The position numbers and the translations under genes are program-made. DNA of 64,000 nucleotides from an uncultured Candidatus Cenarchaeum sp. (GTDB lineage: Archaea; Thermoproteota; Nitrososphaeria; Nitrososphaerales; Nitrosopumilaceae). The stretch spans positions 3,076,983-3,140,982 of the forward strand of contig OY282369.1 in NCBI GenBank assembly GCA_958295735.1, written 5' to 3'. Position 1 is the first letter of the stretch. Every line of letters begins with the position of its first letter. Of the stretch, positions 8,040-16,645 are shown in pieces. The notes under the pieces are model-generated. The model saw nothing but the letters and a program-made list of their open reading frames with translations, had not been told where the DNA came from and made no database searches.

Positions 8040-9045
8040 GTGTTGTACGGAAATCATGCCGCCTGTCAGTTCGCGTACTCTGTCCGGCGCGGGCCGTTTT
8101 TCTCGATCGCCTTCGCGTCCTTGGCGGGGAATGCGCCGGGCGGGGCCTCCTGGCCGCCCGCGTCCGGCGGGCGGCCGGGCCTCCGCCCGCCGCGGGCCGC
8201 GGCGAATTCCGGCGGGCCCCGGCGGCGCGCGATGCCGGGCTCCGCGAGTTTTTTCCCGGAGGCTGCGCTCCCGCGCCTGCGCGGCTCCTTTTCGCCCGCG
8301 CGGGACCGGCTGCCGCGGTCGGCAAGGGCGGTTGCCGGCTTTCCGCGTGCAAAAACCGCGCTTTAAAGAACGGAAACGGCGTTTTCGGCGGCGGCGCGGC
8401 CCAAGGCGCCGCGCCCCGCGGTGAAGCGGGACGCGTCGTCCTAGTAGGCGACGGACCGCCCGCCGTCGTCCGGCAGCTTGTGGCCGGCGCGCCGCACGGG
8501 GTTGGAATGCTCCACCTCGAACCCGACCCGCCGGCGCCTCCCGGACTTTTTTGGCCGCCTTTCGGCCGATCCCGCCTCCGGCAGCACGCGATGCATGCCG
8601 CGCCGCGACGTGTCGGTCCCATCGCCCGACGGCGCGTCGCGGACGGACGACGGCGAGCACGGCCCGCCGGCGGGCGGGCGCCCGCGGCGCCGCGGAGTGC
8701 TCCCCCCGCCCCGGCGCGCGCCCGGCCTTCCCGCCCGGCCCGCGCGGGGGGGCACGCCGGCGGGCCTGATGCCCTCGTACGGCGCCCGCGGCTTCCTGAC
8801 CCGGACGGCCGACGCGCCGGCGGTCCGCGATCCCGCGGTTCGCCGCCTCGCCCTTCCGCTCCTGCCGGACCATCCGCGCGATCTTGGACCTGTCCGGTTT
8901 TGCCGCGGTCCCGGCCCGGCGGCCCCCGACATGCCCGCGGCCGTTCCCCCCCAGCGCCCGCGCGCCTCCATTCCCGCCCTGCCGGGACGGCCCCTCCCGG
9001 GGCCCGATCCGGGCGCCGTGGGGTATACTTGTTTCTGCACAACAC
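8040..9045. mobile_element. Transposon-like element E2 with short terminal inverted repeats
   Basis: Begins gtgttgtacggaaat (8040) and ends gtttctgcacaacac (9031-9045). The first ~200 bp match the left part of E1 almost base for base; the rest differs. On the minus strand the interior keeps protein-like pieces in different frames (an RSKIARMVRQERKGE-like segment near 8880, and EVEHSNPVRRAGHKLPDDGG ending at the TAG at 8441). This suggests a decayed gene carried by the element. The gene cannot be identified. Confidence 0.45.
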
Positions 9046-10050
9046 ACGCCATCCAGTCAACGCGGGAGCAAGCCGCCCGGAACGCCGCTTCCCGCCCGCG
9101 GATTCCCGGAAGCGCGCCGCCCGGCGGGCCGGGCGGCGCCGGGCGGGATCGCGGCGGTTCCGGGCGGCGCGATTCGGGGCGTGCCGGCGGAATGTCACGG
9201 CAGGCCGGAGCCGGGGCGCGGCCGCGCGGGATGCGGCGCGCGGGATCCCCCGGCGGGACCGGCCGCGCGGCAGCGGCGGCGGGAGCGCGCGGACGGGCGC
9301 GGCGGGCCGCGCGGGGCGAGATGCCGGAGGCCGGCGCGGGAGAGCGGGCAGGGATGCGCGGCGGCGGGCGCCGCGGGCGATGCCGCGCGAACGCGCGGCA
9401 CGAGGCGGGCGGATTCCCCCGCCCGGCGAGGGCCCCGATCAGCAGGCAGGTTTTCGCGCCTGCGGCCGGCGGGTGCGCCAACCCGCGCGGGATCCGGCGG
9501 GCGGGATAGCGCCGGCCGGCGCCGCCGGGCCGCGCGGCCCGCCTCCCGGCCGGCGCCGCGCCCGGGATCGGCGCGGGCCCCGCCGCCGGCGGCCCGCGCC
9601 GGGCGGCCGCCGGGCGCCTCCCGGCGGCGCCCGCGCCCCGGCCAACGCGGGAAAAAACCGGCCGGCGGTTTCGATCGCGCGCGCCGACTCGGCCCGATGC
9701 GCGGCCGCCGCGGCAAGGGCGGAACGGGATCGGAACCCCTCCCGGACGCCCGCGCGGGCCGCCGGCGGCGCGCGGCCGGCCGGTCCGGGGATGTCCGGGG
9801 CGCCGCCCGCGGGCGCCCCCGGCCGCGCGCGCCCCCGCCGGAAGCGGTAGCCCCCGCGCGCGCCGCCGCCGCATCCTCCGGCCGCGGCCGCGCGCGGCTC
9901 CCCCCCCCCCCCCGCCCGCCCGCGCATCCCCGCGCCCCGGCCCGGCCGCCGCCCCGCATCGCGGCGCCGCGCGGCGGCTAGCGGTTTTTCGCCAAATTGT
10001 GAGCTTTGGTTGATCCGCGCGCTAATACCCGCGCGCCGCCACACTATAGC
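9046..10050. other. About 1 kb GC-rich DNA without a gene
   Basis: Extremely GC-rich, with long overlapping open frames on all strands and Ala/Arg/Gly/Pro-rich translations, as expected from base composition alone. A C14 run lies at 9900-9913. Nothing else is recognised until the TATA-like box gctaatacc at 10020-10028. Confidence 0.6.
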
Positions 10051-10221
10051 ATGTCTGACGCGCACGATGCAGGCGCCGCCGGCGCCCCCGAAGGGGGGGC
10101 GCCGGCGCGGTTCTGGGAGGACGCCAAGCGCTACTCGGCCGCCGAGGCGGCCGGCGGCGACGCGGCGTTCGTCCGCGAGATGGCGTACGTGATGGTCACG
10201 CTGCACAGGAACGGCGCGTAG
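10051..10221 (+). CDS. Small hypothetical protein (56 aa)
   Basis: A 56-aa acidic, soluble protein, start MSDAHDAGAAGAP. The C-terminal two thirds (RFWEDAKRYSAAEAAGGDAAFVREMAYVMVTLHRNGA) look ordered and helical. The ATG at 10051 is chosen over upstream in-frame starts because the box gctaatacc is centred 27 nt upstream. It is convergent with the nucleotidyltransferase gene. No family recognised. Confidence 0.55.
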   Translation: MSDAHDAGAAGAPEGGAPARFWEDAKRYSAAEAAGGDAAFVREMAYVMVTLHRNGA

Positions 10222-10295
10222 GGGCGCGCCTCCCAACCCTTCCTCCCCCATGTTTTGCCTTCCCGCGCGGGGGCGGGGCGCGCCGCCCCATCCCG

Positions 10296-11045
10296 CTACG
10301 GCGCGGCGCCCTTCCGCGGCCCCGGGGCGGGCGGGGGCGCGCCCCCCCGTTCCCCCCTCCCGCGCAGGCCCTCCGCGCACTCTTCGGCGTCCTTGAAGGA
10401 GTCTATGGAGTGCCAAAAGGCCCCGGCGAACCGGACGCACCGCAGCCTGCCGCTTTCGGCGTACCGCGGGAACAGCGTCCTCTCGACGTCCCCCCTCCCC
10501 GGCATGTCGTCCAGCGCGGCGGCCGACAGGTGGTACAGCCCCGCGTTCATGAACACGTCCGGCAGCGCGATCTTTTCGCGGAACCCCTCCACCAGGCACG
10601 GGCCGCCGGCGCCCCCCTCGGCGCGGCCCAGCTCCAGCACGCCCACGCTGGTCCGCAGCGGGACCGCCGCCACCGAGTCGCGCACGCGCCGCAGCCGGCC
10701 AAGGTCTATGTCGGTTATGACGTCCCCGTTGAGCGCCAGGAAGGAGCCGCCTTCCACCATGTGGGCGACGCTCCGCAGGGCCCCGCCGGTCCCGAGGGGC
10801 CGCGGCTCCGAGGAGACCGCCACGCGGGCCCTGCCGCGGCCCCCCCTGCCCCCCGCGTAGTCCTCCACCTGCTCGGCCATGTGCCCGGCGCAGACCACCA
10901 CGCGCCTCACGCCGGCGGCCTCCAGGTAGCGGAGCTGCCACTCCAGTATGGGGGCTCCGAGCACGGGAACGAGGGGCTTCGGGATGTAGTCGGTGACCGG
11001 GCGCAGGCGCTTCCCCCTCCCGCCCGCCAGTATCACGGCGTGCAC
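10296..11045 (-). CDS. NDP-sugar nucleotidyltransferase
   Basis: A 249-aa GT-A-fold sugar-1-phosphate nucleotidyltransferase. The N-terminus carries ILAGGRGKRLRP-T-YIPKPL, the NTP-binding signature, and LNGDVITDID (about residue 108) carries the metal-binding Asp. It transfers a nucleotidyl group to a sugar-1-phosphate for glycan or S-layer glycoprotein synthesis. The sugar cannot be told from sequence. The GTG start at 11045 has an AT-rich box (gattcaag, 11068-11075) about 26 nt upstream. It is shorter than bifunctional GlmU-like enzymes and has no left-handed beta-helix. Confidence 0.85.
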   Translation of the reverse strand: MHAVILAGGRGKRLRPVTDYIPKPLVPVLGAPILEWQLRYLEAAGVRRVVVCAGHMAEQVEDYAGGRGGRGRARVAVSSEPRPLGTGGALRSVAHMVEGGSFLALNGDVITDIDLGRLRRVRDSVAAVPLRTSVGVLELGRAEGGAGGPCLVEGFREKIALPDVFMNAGLYHLSAAALDDMPGRGDVERTLFPRYAESGRLRCVRFAGAFWHSIDSFKDAEECAEGLRGRGERGGAPPPAPGPRKGAAP

Positions 11046-11131
11046 GGCGCGGGGGCGGCCGGCGCCGATTCAAGTCTTTCGCCGCCGCCCGGATTCGGGG
11101 CGGCGCGGCCCGCGAGCGGCGCGCTCCCGCC

Positions 11132-11246
11132 GGGCGGCGGGGCCGGGCGGGAGCCGCGCCGGGCGGCGGGGCCGGGCGGGAGCCGCGCCGGGCGGCGGGG
11201 CCGGGCGGGAGCCGCGCCGGGCGGCGGGGCCGGGCGGGAGCCGCGG
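11132..11246. repeat. 29-bp tandem repeat, about 4 copies
   Basis: Units of gggcggcggggccgggcggg plus agccgcgcc repeat exactly three times with a partial fourth. They lie between the nucleotidyltransferase and DedA genes and are not in a coding frame. Confidence 0.9.
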
Positions 11247-11322
11247 CCCGCGCCGCGGCGGGAGCCCGGGGCGCCCGCGCGGGGCCGGCCCGCCCGCCGC
11301 CGGGCGGGCGCGCGGCCCGCGG

Positions 11323-11829
11323 TCAGGGAGCCCCCACGATGGCCTCGCCGAAGTAGTAGCCGGCCATGACCGTCCCCGCCCCCCACGCGCACGATCCGGC
11401 GAACGTGTACAGCAGGAACTTGGGGATCTTCATGCGGAGGACGCCGGCCGGCACGGAGATCATCTCGCGCAGCACGGGTACCATCCTGCCGAACAGGACG
11501 GCCTTGTCCCCGTGCCTGCGGAACCAGCCCTCGGCCCTCTCCAGCCTCGCCTCGCTGACGCCCACCCTCCCCATGTACCGGAGGACGGCGGGCCTTCCCA
11601 GGCCTCGCGCCGCCGCGTATATGGCCGTGGAGCCGGCCGTGGCGCCGGCCCCGCCCGAGATCCCCAGCAGGGAGGCCGAGAGGGGATCGAGGCCGCTCTG
11701 CGAGGCCACGTACCCCGCCAGCGGGAACACGGCAAGCGTGGGGATGGGCGGGAACACCGTCTCGACGAGCGCGGCCAGGAAGACGCCCGCGTACAGGTGC
11801 TCGGCCACCAGGCCGGTAACCCACTCCAC
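11323..11829 (-). CDS. DedA/VTT-family membrane protein
   Basis: Integral membrane protein with the DedA (SNARE-associated) pattern: an early re-entrant segment (AALVETVFPPIPTLAVFPLAGY), LGISGGAGATAGSTAIYAAARGLG, then FGRMVPVLREMISVPAGVLRM and a final membrane helix ending in the YYFGEAIVG tail. Family members act in lipid (undecaprenyl/polyprenyl-phosphate or phospholipid) translocation. The start is uncertain: the GTG at 11829 is used, but a CTG at 11850 would overlap the stop of the preceding gene as CTGA, like the NTGA overlaps elsewhere in the window. Confidence 0.82.
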   Translation of the reverse strand: MEWVTGLVAEHLYAGVFLAALVETVFPPIPTLAVFPLAGYVASQSGLDPLSASLLGISGGAGATAGSTAIYAAARGLGRPAVLRYMGRVGVSEARLERAEGWFRRHGDKAVLFGRMVPVLREMISVPAGVLRMKIPKFLLYTFAGSCAWGAGTVMAGYYFGEAIVGAP

Positions 11830-11846
11830 CGCGGACTCGATGCCGC

Positions 11847-12020
11847 TCAGGATCCCGCCTCCGTGATCTCGTAGTGCACGTCCGCGTAGCATTCCGCGCA
11901 GCAGGGCCGCCACCCCGTGTGCTCGCAGTCGAGCAGGCGGCGCGCCCCGCCGCCGCACCTGGAGCACCGCGCGGGCGGCAGCCGCGGGGGGGCCCGCGGG
12001 CTGCCGCCTACGGCTTGCAT
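11847..12020 (-). CDS. Small zinc-binding protein (57 aa)
   Basis: Contains two cysteine pairs (ARCSRCGGG and PCCAECYADV) separated by a LLDCEHTGW segment, as in a treble-clef or zinc ribbon, and ends HYEITEAGS. It sits between a four-helix membrane protein and DedA in one operon. The ATG at 12020 is preferred over a GTG at 12071 that would overlap the upstream gene by 26 nt. No specific function can be assigned. Confidence 0.65.
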   Translation of the reverse strand: MQAVGGSPRAPPRLPPARCSRCGGGARRLLDCEHTGWRPCCAECYADVHYEITEAGS

Positions 12021-12045
12021 GCCCCGGACGCGCCCACGGGCGCCG

Positions 12046-12468
12046 CTAGCGCGCCCGGGGTTCCCCGCCACCCGCCGGCCCCTTTCGGAATATCTTGAGC
12101 GCGCCCAGCGCCGCCACGAACGCGCCCACGCCGATCAGGGGGGCCCCCTCGGCGGCCGCGCTGCGGCCCGCCTCGGCGGCCGCGCCCGACGGATCCGGCA
12201 TGGCCATGACGGCGGCGCCGCCGACGGCCACGAGGACGCCGGCCGCCGCGATCATGCAGCCGAGGCCCCTCGACCTGTCCTTCCGGGCCACGAAGAACGC
12301 CGCTATAGGCAGCGCTATCGAGGGCAGCCCCAGGCCCAGCCCGCGCGCCATGTGGTCGAACGGCAGGAAGCCCGAGCCCCCGCCGTGGGACGCGGCGACG
12401 TCGGCCCCGTACACGAGCAACAGCCCTATCGATATGCCGGCCATCGCCACGGCCGCCCCCAGCGCCAT
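12046..12468 (-). CDS. Hypothetical four-helix membrane protein
   Basis: A 140-aa protein with hydrophobic segments at about residues 1-22, 45-62, 70-90 and 110-130, separated by an Ala/Gly-rich acidic loop. The C-terminus KIFRKGPAGGGEPRAR is basic and probably cytoplasmic. The ATG at 12468 is about 26 nt from the TATA-like ttactaataaac (12487-12498). First gene of the operon with the small zinc protein and DedA. No family recognised. Confidence 0.65.
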   Translation of the reverse strand: MALGAAVAMAGISIGLLLVYGADVAASHGGGSGFLPFDHMARGLGLGLPSIALPIAAFFVARKDRSRGLGCMIAAAGVLVAVGGAAVMAMPDPSGAAAEAGRSAAAEGAPLIGVGAFVAALGALKIFRKGPAGGGEPRAR

Positions 12469-12498
12469 GGCGCCGTTTCCGGCGGTTTACTAATAAAC

Positions 12499-13119
12499 CT
12501 ACGATCGGCGGGGGCGCCGCGTCCCGGCGGGGGCCGGAGCGCGGCGGGCTGCCCGGTGCCCGGCCCGCCCCGCGGCTCCGTTTTCAGGCGCGGAAAGCGC
12601 CGTGCCGCGGTCGCCGCGGAGCCGGCCGGTTTTAGCTTTTTGCGGGGTCGCGCCCCGATCGCCGCCGCGCGCGCGGGCCCCGCCCGCGTTCCCGGGGCAT
12701 CCGGATGCGGGGCCGGCCGGCAGCTTCCGGGGGCGCGCCCGGCGCCGCGGCGCGGCGCTGCGCGAGGCGAGCGGGCAGATCGGGGGAGGGCCGGCGGCCG
12801 CGGCGCGGGGCCCGGCCCGTGGGGCGCGCGCGGGAGCGCGGCCGCGGATGCGGCAAGGCCGATCCCGGCGCGGGGCCCCGCGCCCGGCGGGGGGCGCGGG
12901 CCTCACGCATCCCGGCGCGCGGGGAGCCGGCCGCGCGCCGGCGCCGGGAACCCGCTCGTTTTCCCCCGGGCCCCAGGCTGACCACGCCGGTCCTGCCCAC
13001 GCGCTTCGACGGTTTCGACCGCATGCCCGCCAGCAGCTCGTTCTGCAGGGCGAAGGCGGGGTCCCTCAGGCGCGGGAGGAGCGGAGCCCGGGCGCCGTCT
13101 GGGACAGTCGTGCGGTAAA
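12499..13119. other. GC-rich DNA with possible gene remnants
   Basis: No intact gene. On the minus strand near 12975-13070 a protein-like piece (DPAFALQNELLAGMRSKPSK, then RVGRTGVVSLGPGGK) survives directly beyond the cyclophilin relic. It may be the tail of a second decayed gene. Confidence 0.45.
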
Positions 13120-13316
13120 CTGCCCCCCGTCCCCCAGGACCCCCTGTCCGCGCCCTTGGTGTTGGGGTCGCCGCCCCGCATCATGAAGCCGGGGATGGCG
13201 CGGCGGAGCAGGGTGCCGTCGCAAAAGCCCGAGCCGGCGAGCCGCCCAAAGTTGCGCACCGTCTCGGGGGCCAGCTCGGGCGGGAGCCTGAAGGCGATCC
13301 TCCCGAGGTCCGTCTC
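13120..13316 (-). pseudogene. Cyclophilin-type peptidyl-prolyl isomerase remnant
   Basis: The minus strand reads ETDLGRIAFRLPPELAPETV, NFGRLAGSGFCDGTL, then IPGFMMRGGDPNTKGADRGS and WGTGG. This is the N-terminal half of a cyclophilin, including the F-M-x-x-GGDP core of the active site. The frame then shifts and the C-terminal half (the usual SQFFI region) is gone. There is no start codon at the expected distance from the AT-rich cattattaac box. It is a clear 5' fragment of a housekeeping-type gene. Confidence 0.75.
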
Positions 13317-13394
13317 TGCTGGCGCCTGCCGCGTCGCCGGCGGGCGGGCGCGTTAATAATGTTTTTAACTAACCGCCCGCATGTTCGTGCAGTG

Positions 13395-14105
13395 ATGGTC
13401 GGGCACAAGCAGGCGCTCCGCACCGCACTGTCCTTTGAGGATCTGCTGGGCCGCCGCCCCAACGACGTGGAAGAAAAGCACGCCCCGCCGGAGCTGTACG
13501 CGCAGGGCCCGATGCCAGTCCCCTTGGAACTTCCCCGCGTCTCCGTGATTGGAACGAGGCGCCCAACGGAGGAGGGCATTCGAAGCGCCCGCGCTGTGTC
13601 CAAGGTCTTGGTGGACAACGGCATAGTGGTGGTCAGCGGCCTCGCGGCGGGCACAGACGCGGAGGCGCACCGGGCCGCCATCGCCCTGCGAGGCAGGACG
13701 ATCGCGGTGCTCGGGACCCCGCTGGACCTGGCGTATCCCGCAAGGAACGCCCCCCTGCAAAAGATCATCGCCGAGAACCACCTGGTACTGTCGCAGTTTG
13801 CCCCTGGGTTGCCGGTCGCCAGACGCAACTTTGTGATGAGGAACCGCACAATGGCGCTAATATCGCACGCAACCGTGATCGTGGAGGCGGGAACCTCCGG
13901 CGGGACGCAGCAGCAAGGCTGGGAGGCGATACGGCTCGGGCGCCCCCTCTTCATCATGGATTCGGTGGAGGACAAGCCCGGCTCGGAATGGCCCGCCAAA
14001 CTGCTCCACTACGGCGCCATGAAATTGTCACACATGGACGACATACTGGAGTTCGTCCCCCCGCCGGGGCTTGGCCCGCCGGACATGTTCACCGTGGCCG
14101 CATGA
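13395..14105 (+). CDS. DprA/Smf-like protein (SLOG Rossmann fold)
   Basis: A 236-aa protein with the DprA core: VSVIGTRRPTEEGIRSA, VVSGLAAGTDAEAHRAAI (nucleotide-binding SGxAxGxD), and MALISHATVIVEAGTSGGT near residue 160. In bacteria DprA loads RecA on incoming single-stranded DNA; stand-alone SLOG/DprA proteins next to phosphoribosyltransferases also occur in defence-like loci. The ATG at 13395 is chosen because gtttttaac (13361-13369) is centred 29 nt upstream; a 12-codon upstream extension would be needed otherwise. Its stop overlaps the next gene by ATGA. Less GC-rich than neighbours, which suggests transfer. Confidence 0.85.
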   Translation: MVGHKQALRTALSFEDLLGRRPNDVEEKHAPPELYAQGPMPVPLELPRVSVIGTRRPTEEGIRSARAVSKVLVDNGIVVVSGLAAGTDAEAHRAAIALRGRTIAVLGTPLDLAYPARNAPLQKIIAENHLVLSQFAPGLPVARRNFVMRNRTMALISHATVIVEAGTSGGTQQQGWEAIRLGRPLFIMDSVEDKPGSEWPAKLLHYGAMKLSHMDDILEFVPPPGLGPPDMFTVAA

Positions 14106-14747
14106 ACAAATCCCGGATCGAGTACGCTTCCTGCTTCTCGTATACTCCACGCCCCACAGCAGACGCACAACAACAGGACTCCAAGCGCATGACCATAAAT
14201 CTCAAAAACGACGCGATGTGGCCGCAGTCCAGCCTGAGCACTTCTTGTTTCATGGTGCGGCACATGGCGCAAAAAACGATCGGTTCCCTGCTAAGGGACT
14301 TTTTTGCCAGCAAGCCGATTCTCGTGCCGATCCCGAGAAGCTCCCCACGGCCGCCAAACTCCCTCTGGGTGCCGCAACGCATCGCCGCGGCGATGGTTGC
14401 GGAGGGGCTCGGGCGCAAAACGGCAGAATGCCTCAAGCGTGTGCGCCCGGTAGCCAAGTCAGCTACCAGCAGGCCGCAAGACAGACCAAAAGCGCGTAAC
14501 CACTATGACTCCCTCCGAGCCGAGACGCTTGACGTGGCAGACGATATGTTGCTGGTAGACGACGGTGACCCGCGGAGCAACTCTGCTGGGAGCGGCCAAC
14601 CGCCTCGCTCGCACGTTTCCAAACGCCAAGATAAGGGCGTTCTCCCTGATAAGAGCCGTGAGCAACTCGAACGATTTTAAAAGATTCGTGGATCCTCGCA
14701 TCGGCAGCATCACTCTTTGCGGCGTTGACACGTTCAGGAGACCGTAG
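14102..14747 (+). pseudogene. ComF-like phosphoribosyltransferase, frameshifted in the PRPP loop
   Basis: Starts at the ATGA overlap with dprA. Frame 1 runs through a mid region (LVPIPRSSPRPPNSLWVPQR) to DDMLLVDD at about 14560. The reading then has to jump to the next frame, which continues VTRGATLLGAANRLARTF (14563 on) to the stop at 14747. Together these give the PRPP-binding motif LLVDD-VTRGATLLGAA with the expected second V missing, equivalent to a 2-nt deletion. The rest of both frames is coherent, so the lesion is recent, an assembly error or, less likely, programmed. Family members bind PRPP; ComF acts with DprA in DNA uptake. Confidence 0.7.
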
Positions 14748-14808
14748 TAGCGTCCTCGTGTGCGGCAACGGCATTTTTGGTCCGCCATCCCCGCTGCTCC
14801 TTGTGTGC

Positions 14809-14943
14809 CACGCGCTCGGCCCCCGCCCCCGATCATTGGCATGGTTCTGCCGCGCGCTCGGCCCCCGCCCCCGATCATTGGCATGGTTCTGCCGCGCGCT
14901 CGGCCCCCGCCCCAGATCATTGGCATGGTTCTGCCGCGCGCGC
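14809..14943. repeat. 42-bp tandem repeat, about 3 copies
   Basis: Units of gatcattggcatggttctgc plus cgcgcgctcggcccccgccccc repeat with period 42. Translations in either direction are low-complexity, so it is taken as non-coding. Confidence 0.85.
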
Positions 14944-15120
14944 GTGCGGCCTCGGAGCCGCGCGCTACGGCATCGCATTGGCGTGTCTGCTGTGGGACTC
15001 GGGCATTGGGCTCTGTCGCAACCAAGTATCCGGCTACCTCGCCCGGTGCTACGTCGTACAGTAACCAGCGCAACCTCTACCCGGCGGACTGCACTGCAGA
15101 CCATGCCGGCCGCGGCCCGC

Positions 15121-15464
15121 GCGCCTAGCTTGGCTCCGGCGCACCCGGCCGTGTTGCGCGACTCGTACTGGGCGTCGGAGGCATCAGGGGACCCGCACGC
15201 GCCTCGCCTTCGGCCACTTTGCCGGCGCTGCGTTCACGGTGGCGCGGTTCTACTCACGCATGCCCCGCGCGGATCTTTTCGTGAAGGTTAAGGGGCAGTT
15301 CGGGACGCCCGTCCGCGCATCTCTTGAAGCCCCCCGAAATTCGTGGCCGCGTTTGGCTACCGGCTCTCCACTTTTGAGTTAACCGTGCCGTACACACTTC
15401 CCCGCACCCCCCTCCCGCCGCACCTTGGGGACGCCCTGGCCGGCCTGCACGTCACGCAATCCTA
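15121..15464 (+). pseudogene. Frameshifted relic of an unidentified gene
   Basis: Three coherent pieces in successive frames: VLRDSYWASEASGDPHAP, then RLAFGHFAGAAFTVARFYSR to KVKGQFGTPVRASLEAP, then KFVAAFGYRLSTFELTVPYT to a stop after LAGLHVTQS at 15464. The last shift falls in the run gccccccg. Composition is protein-like in each piece and poor elsewhere. Family unknown. It lies between the DprA/PRTase pair and the restriction-modification pair. Confidence 0.4.
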
Positions 15465-15494
15465 GCCGAACGGCAGAATCCCCCGGTTGGTTGG

Positions 15495-15594
15495 TACTAT
15501 ACTGCCGTTCACCGAAAACTTCGCCGCACGGGGCCAAACTGCTACCAGAACAACACCGCCTGTGGCGAAGTTTTCGTCGGCCGGCGGTATAGTA
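15495..15594. repeat. 100-bp covarying inverted repeat
   Basis: Outer arms tactatactgccg and (inverted) the segment ending ggtatagta. The inner arms cgaaaacttcgcc (15513-15525) and ggcgaagttttcg (15564-15576) are perfectly complementary. The spacer matches other copies. It lies about 150 nt upstream of the methyltransferase start. Confidence 0.85.
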
Positions 15595-15741
15595 TGGCGG
15601 ATTTGTGCCGCGGCATGGAGGAATCAGAGACGGTGGCGGCGCGCAGGGAACTGGCGCGGCGGGAGGAGGGGGAGAGGTAAGTGTGCACACTGCCCCCGCC
15701 TAAATAACTATATACGCCGCGCGCGCGATCCGCGCGCGGCG

Positions 15742-16641
15742 TTGCGGGCGCAGATCGGCGGAACGGGGGCGGAAACGGCGACGCGGTACGACTTTATCAG
15801 GACGGATGCTTTCGAATGGCTGGCCTCCGCCCCCCCCCCCCCGGCATCGATACACGCCGTGGTGACCGATCCGCCCTACGGGCTGGTGGAATACACGGAT
15901 GCGGAGCAGAAAAAGCTGCGGAACGGCAGGGGCGGCGTGTGGCGCTTCCCGCCTTCGCTCGACGGGCACAGGAGGAGCCCCGTCCCCCGGTTCGCCACGC
16001 TGGGGAACGGCGACCGCGAGCGGATGCGCGCGTTCTTTTCGCGGTTCGCCCGCCTCCTCCTGCCGGTGCTGGTTCCCGGGGCGCACGCGTTCGTGGCAAC
16101 CAACCCGCTCGTGTCGCACCTGGTCTGCGGGCCCATGACAGAAGGGGGGTTCGAGAAGCGCGGCGAGCTCATACGCGTGGTCCACACGCTGCGGGGAGGC
16201 GACAGGCCGAAGAACGCGCATCGGGAATTCGCGGGCGTCACGGTCATGCCAAAGTCGTGCTTCGAGCCGTGGGGGATATTCAGGAAGCCGTGCGAGGGCA
16301 GGGTCCAGGACAACCTGCGCAAGTGGCGCACCGGCGGGCTCCGGCGCGCGTCGCCAGGCGCGCCGTTCAAGGACATGGTCTTTTCGTCCCCCGCGCGCGG
16401 GAGGGAGCGCGGCATGTCGTCGCATCCGTCGCTCAAGCCGCAGGCGTTCCTGCGCCAGCTGGTCCGCGCGAGCCTGCCGTTCGGGGAAGGGACGATCCTC
16501 GATCCGTTCGCGGGGTCGGGCTCCACCATCGCGGCGGCGCTGGCGGAGTCCCTGTCGGGCATAGGACTGGAGCGCGACGAGGCGTATTTCGCGGAAGGGC
16601 GGAAGGCGATCCCGCTGCTGGCAGGGCTGCCCGGCGCGTGA
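15742..16641 (+). CDS. DNA methyltransferase, beta class (type II R-M)
   Basis: About 299 aa. The catalytic motif IV DPPYG (about residue 45) comes before the SAM-binding motif I DPFAGSGST (about residue 255), the order of beta-class N4-cytosine/N6-adenine methyltransferases. HPSLKPQAFLRQL is motif X. The TTG at 15742 is chosen because tatata (15709-15714) is centred 30 nt upstream; upstream extensions run through the inverted repeat and look non-coding. A C13 tract (15830-15842) lies inside the gene near codon 30. The stop is 4 nt before the restriction gene. Confidence 0.87.
   Translation: MRAQIGGTGAETATRYDFIRTDAFEWLASAPPPPASIHAVVTDPPYGLVEYTDAEQKKLRNGRGGVWRFPPSLDGHRRSPVPRFATLGNGDRERMRAFFSRFARLLLPVLVPGAHAFVATNPLVSHLVCGPMTEGGFEKRGELIRVVHTLRGGDRPKNAHREFAGVTVMPKSCFEPWGIFRKPCEGRVQDNLRKWRTGGLRRASPGAPFKDMVFSSPARGRERGMSSHPSLKPQAFLRQLVRASLPFGEGTILDPFAGSGSTIAAALAESLSGIGLERDEAYFAEGRKAIPLLAGLPGA
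15830..15842 (+). repeat. C13 homopolymer inside the methyltransferase gene
   Basis: Thirteen consecutive C bases encode part of ASAPPPPAS, just upstream of the DPPYG motif. Gain or loss of one base would end translation early. Comparable C14-C16 runs occur at 4804, 9900, 19375 and 25743, but all of those are intergenic. Confidence 0.9.
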
Positions 16642-16645
16642 CGGC

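Noticed and set aside
8515-8540. tRNA T-arm-like sequence (ggttcgagg on the minus strand)
   Set aside because: No matching acceptor, D or anticodon arms; it lies within a decayed coding segment.
14760-15128. Protein made of 14-residue repeats over the 42-bp array
   Set aside because: Open frames occur in several phases on both strands with equal quality, and no start or promoter supports any.
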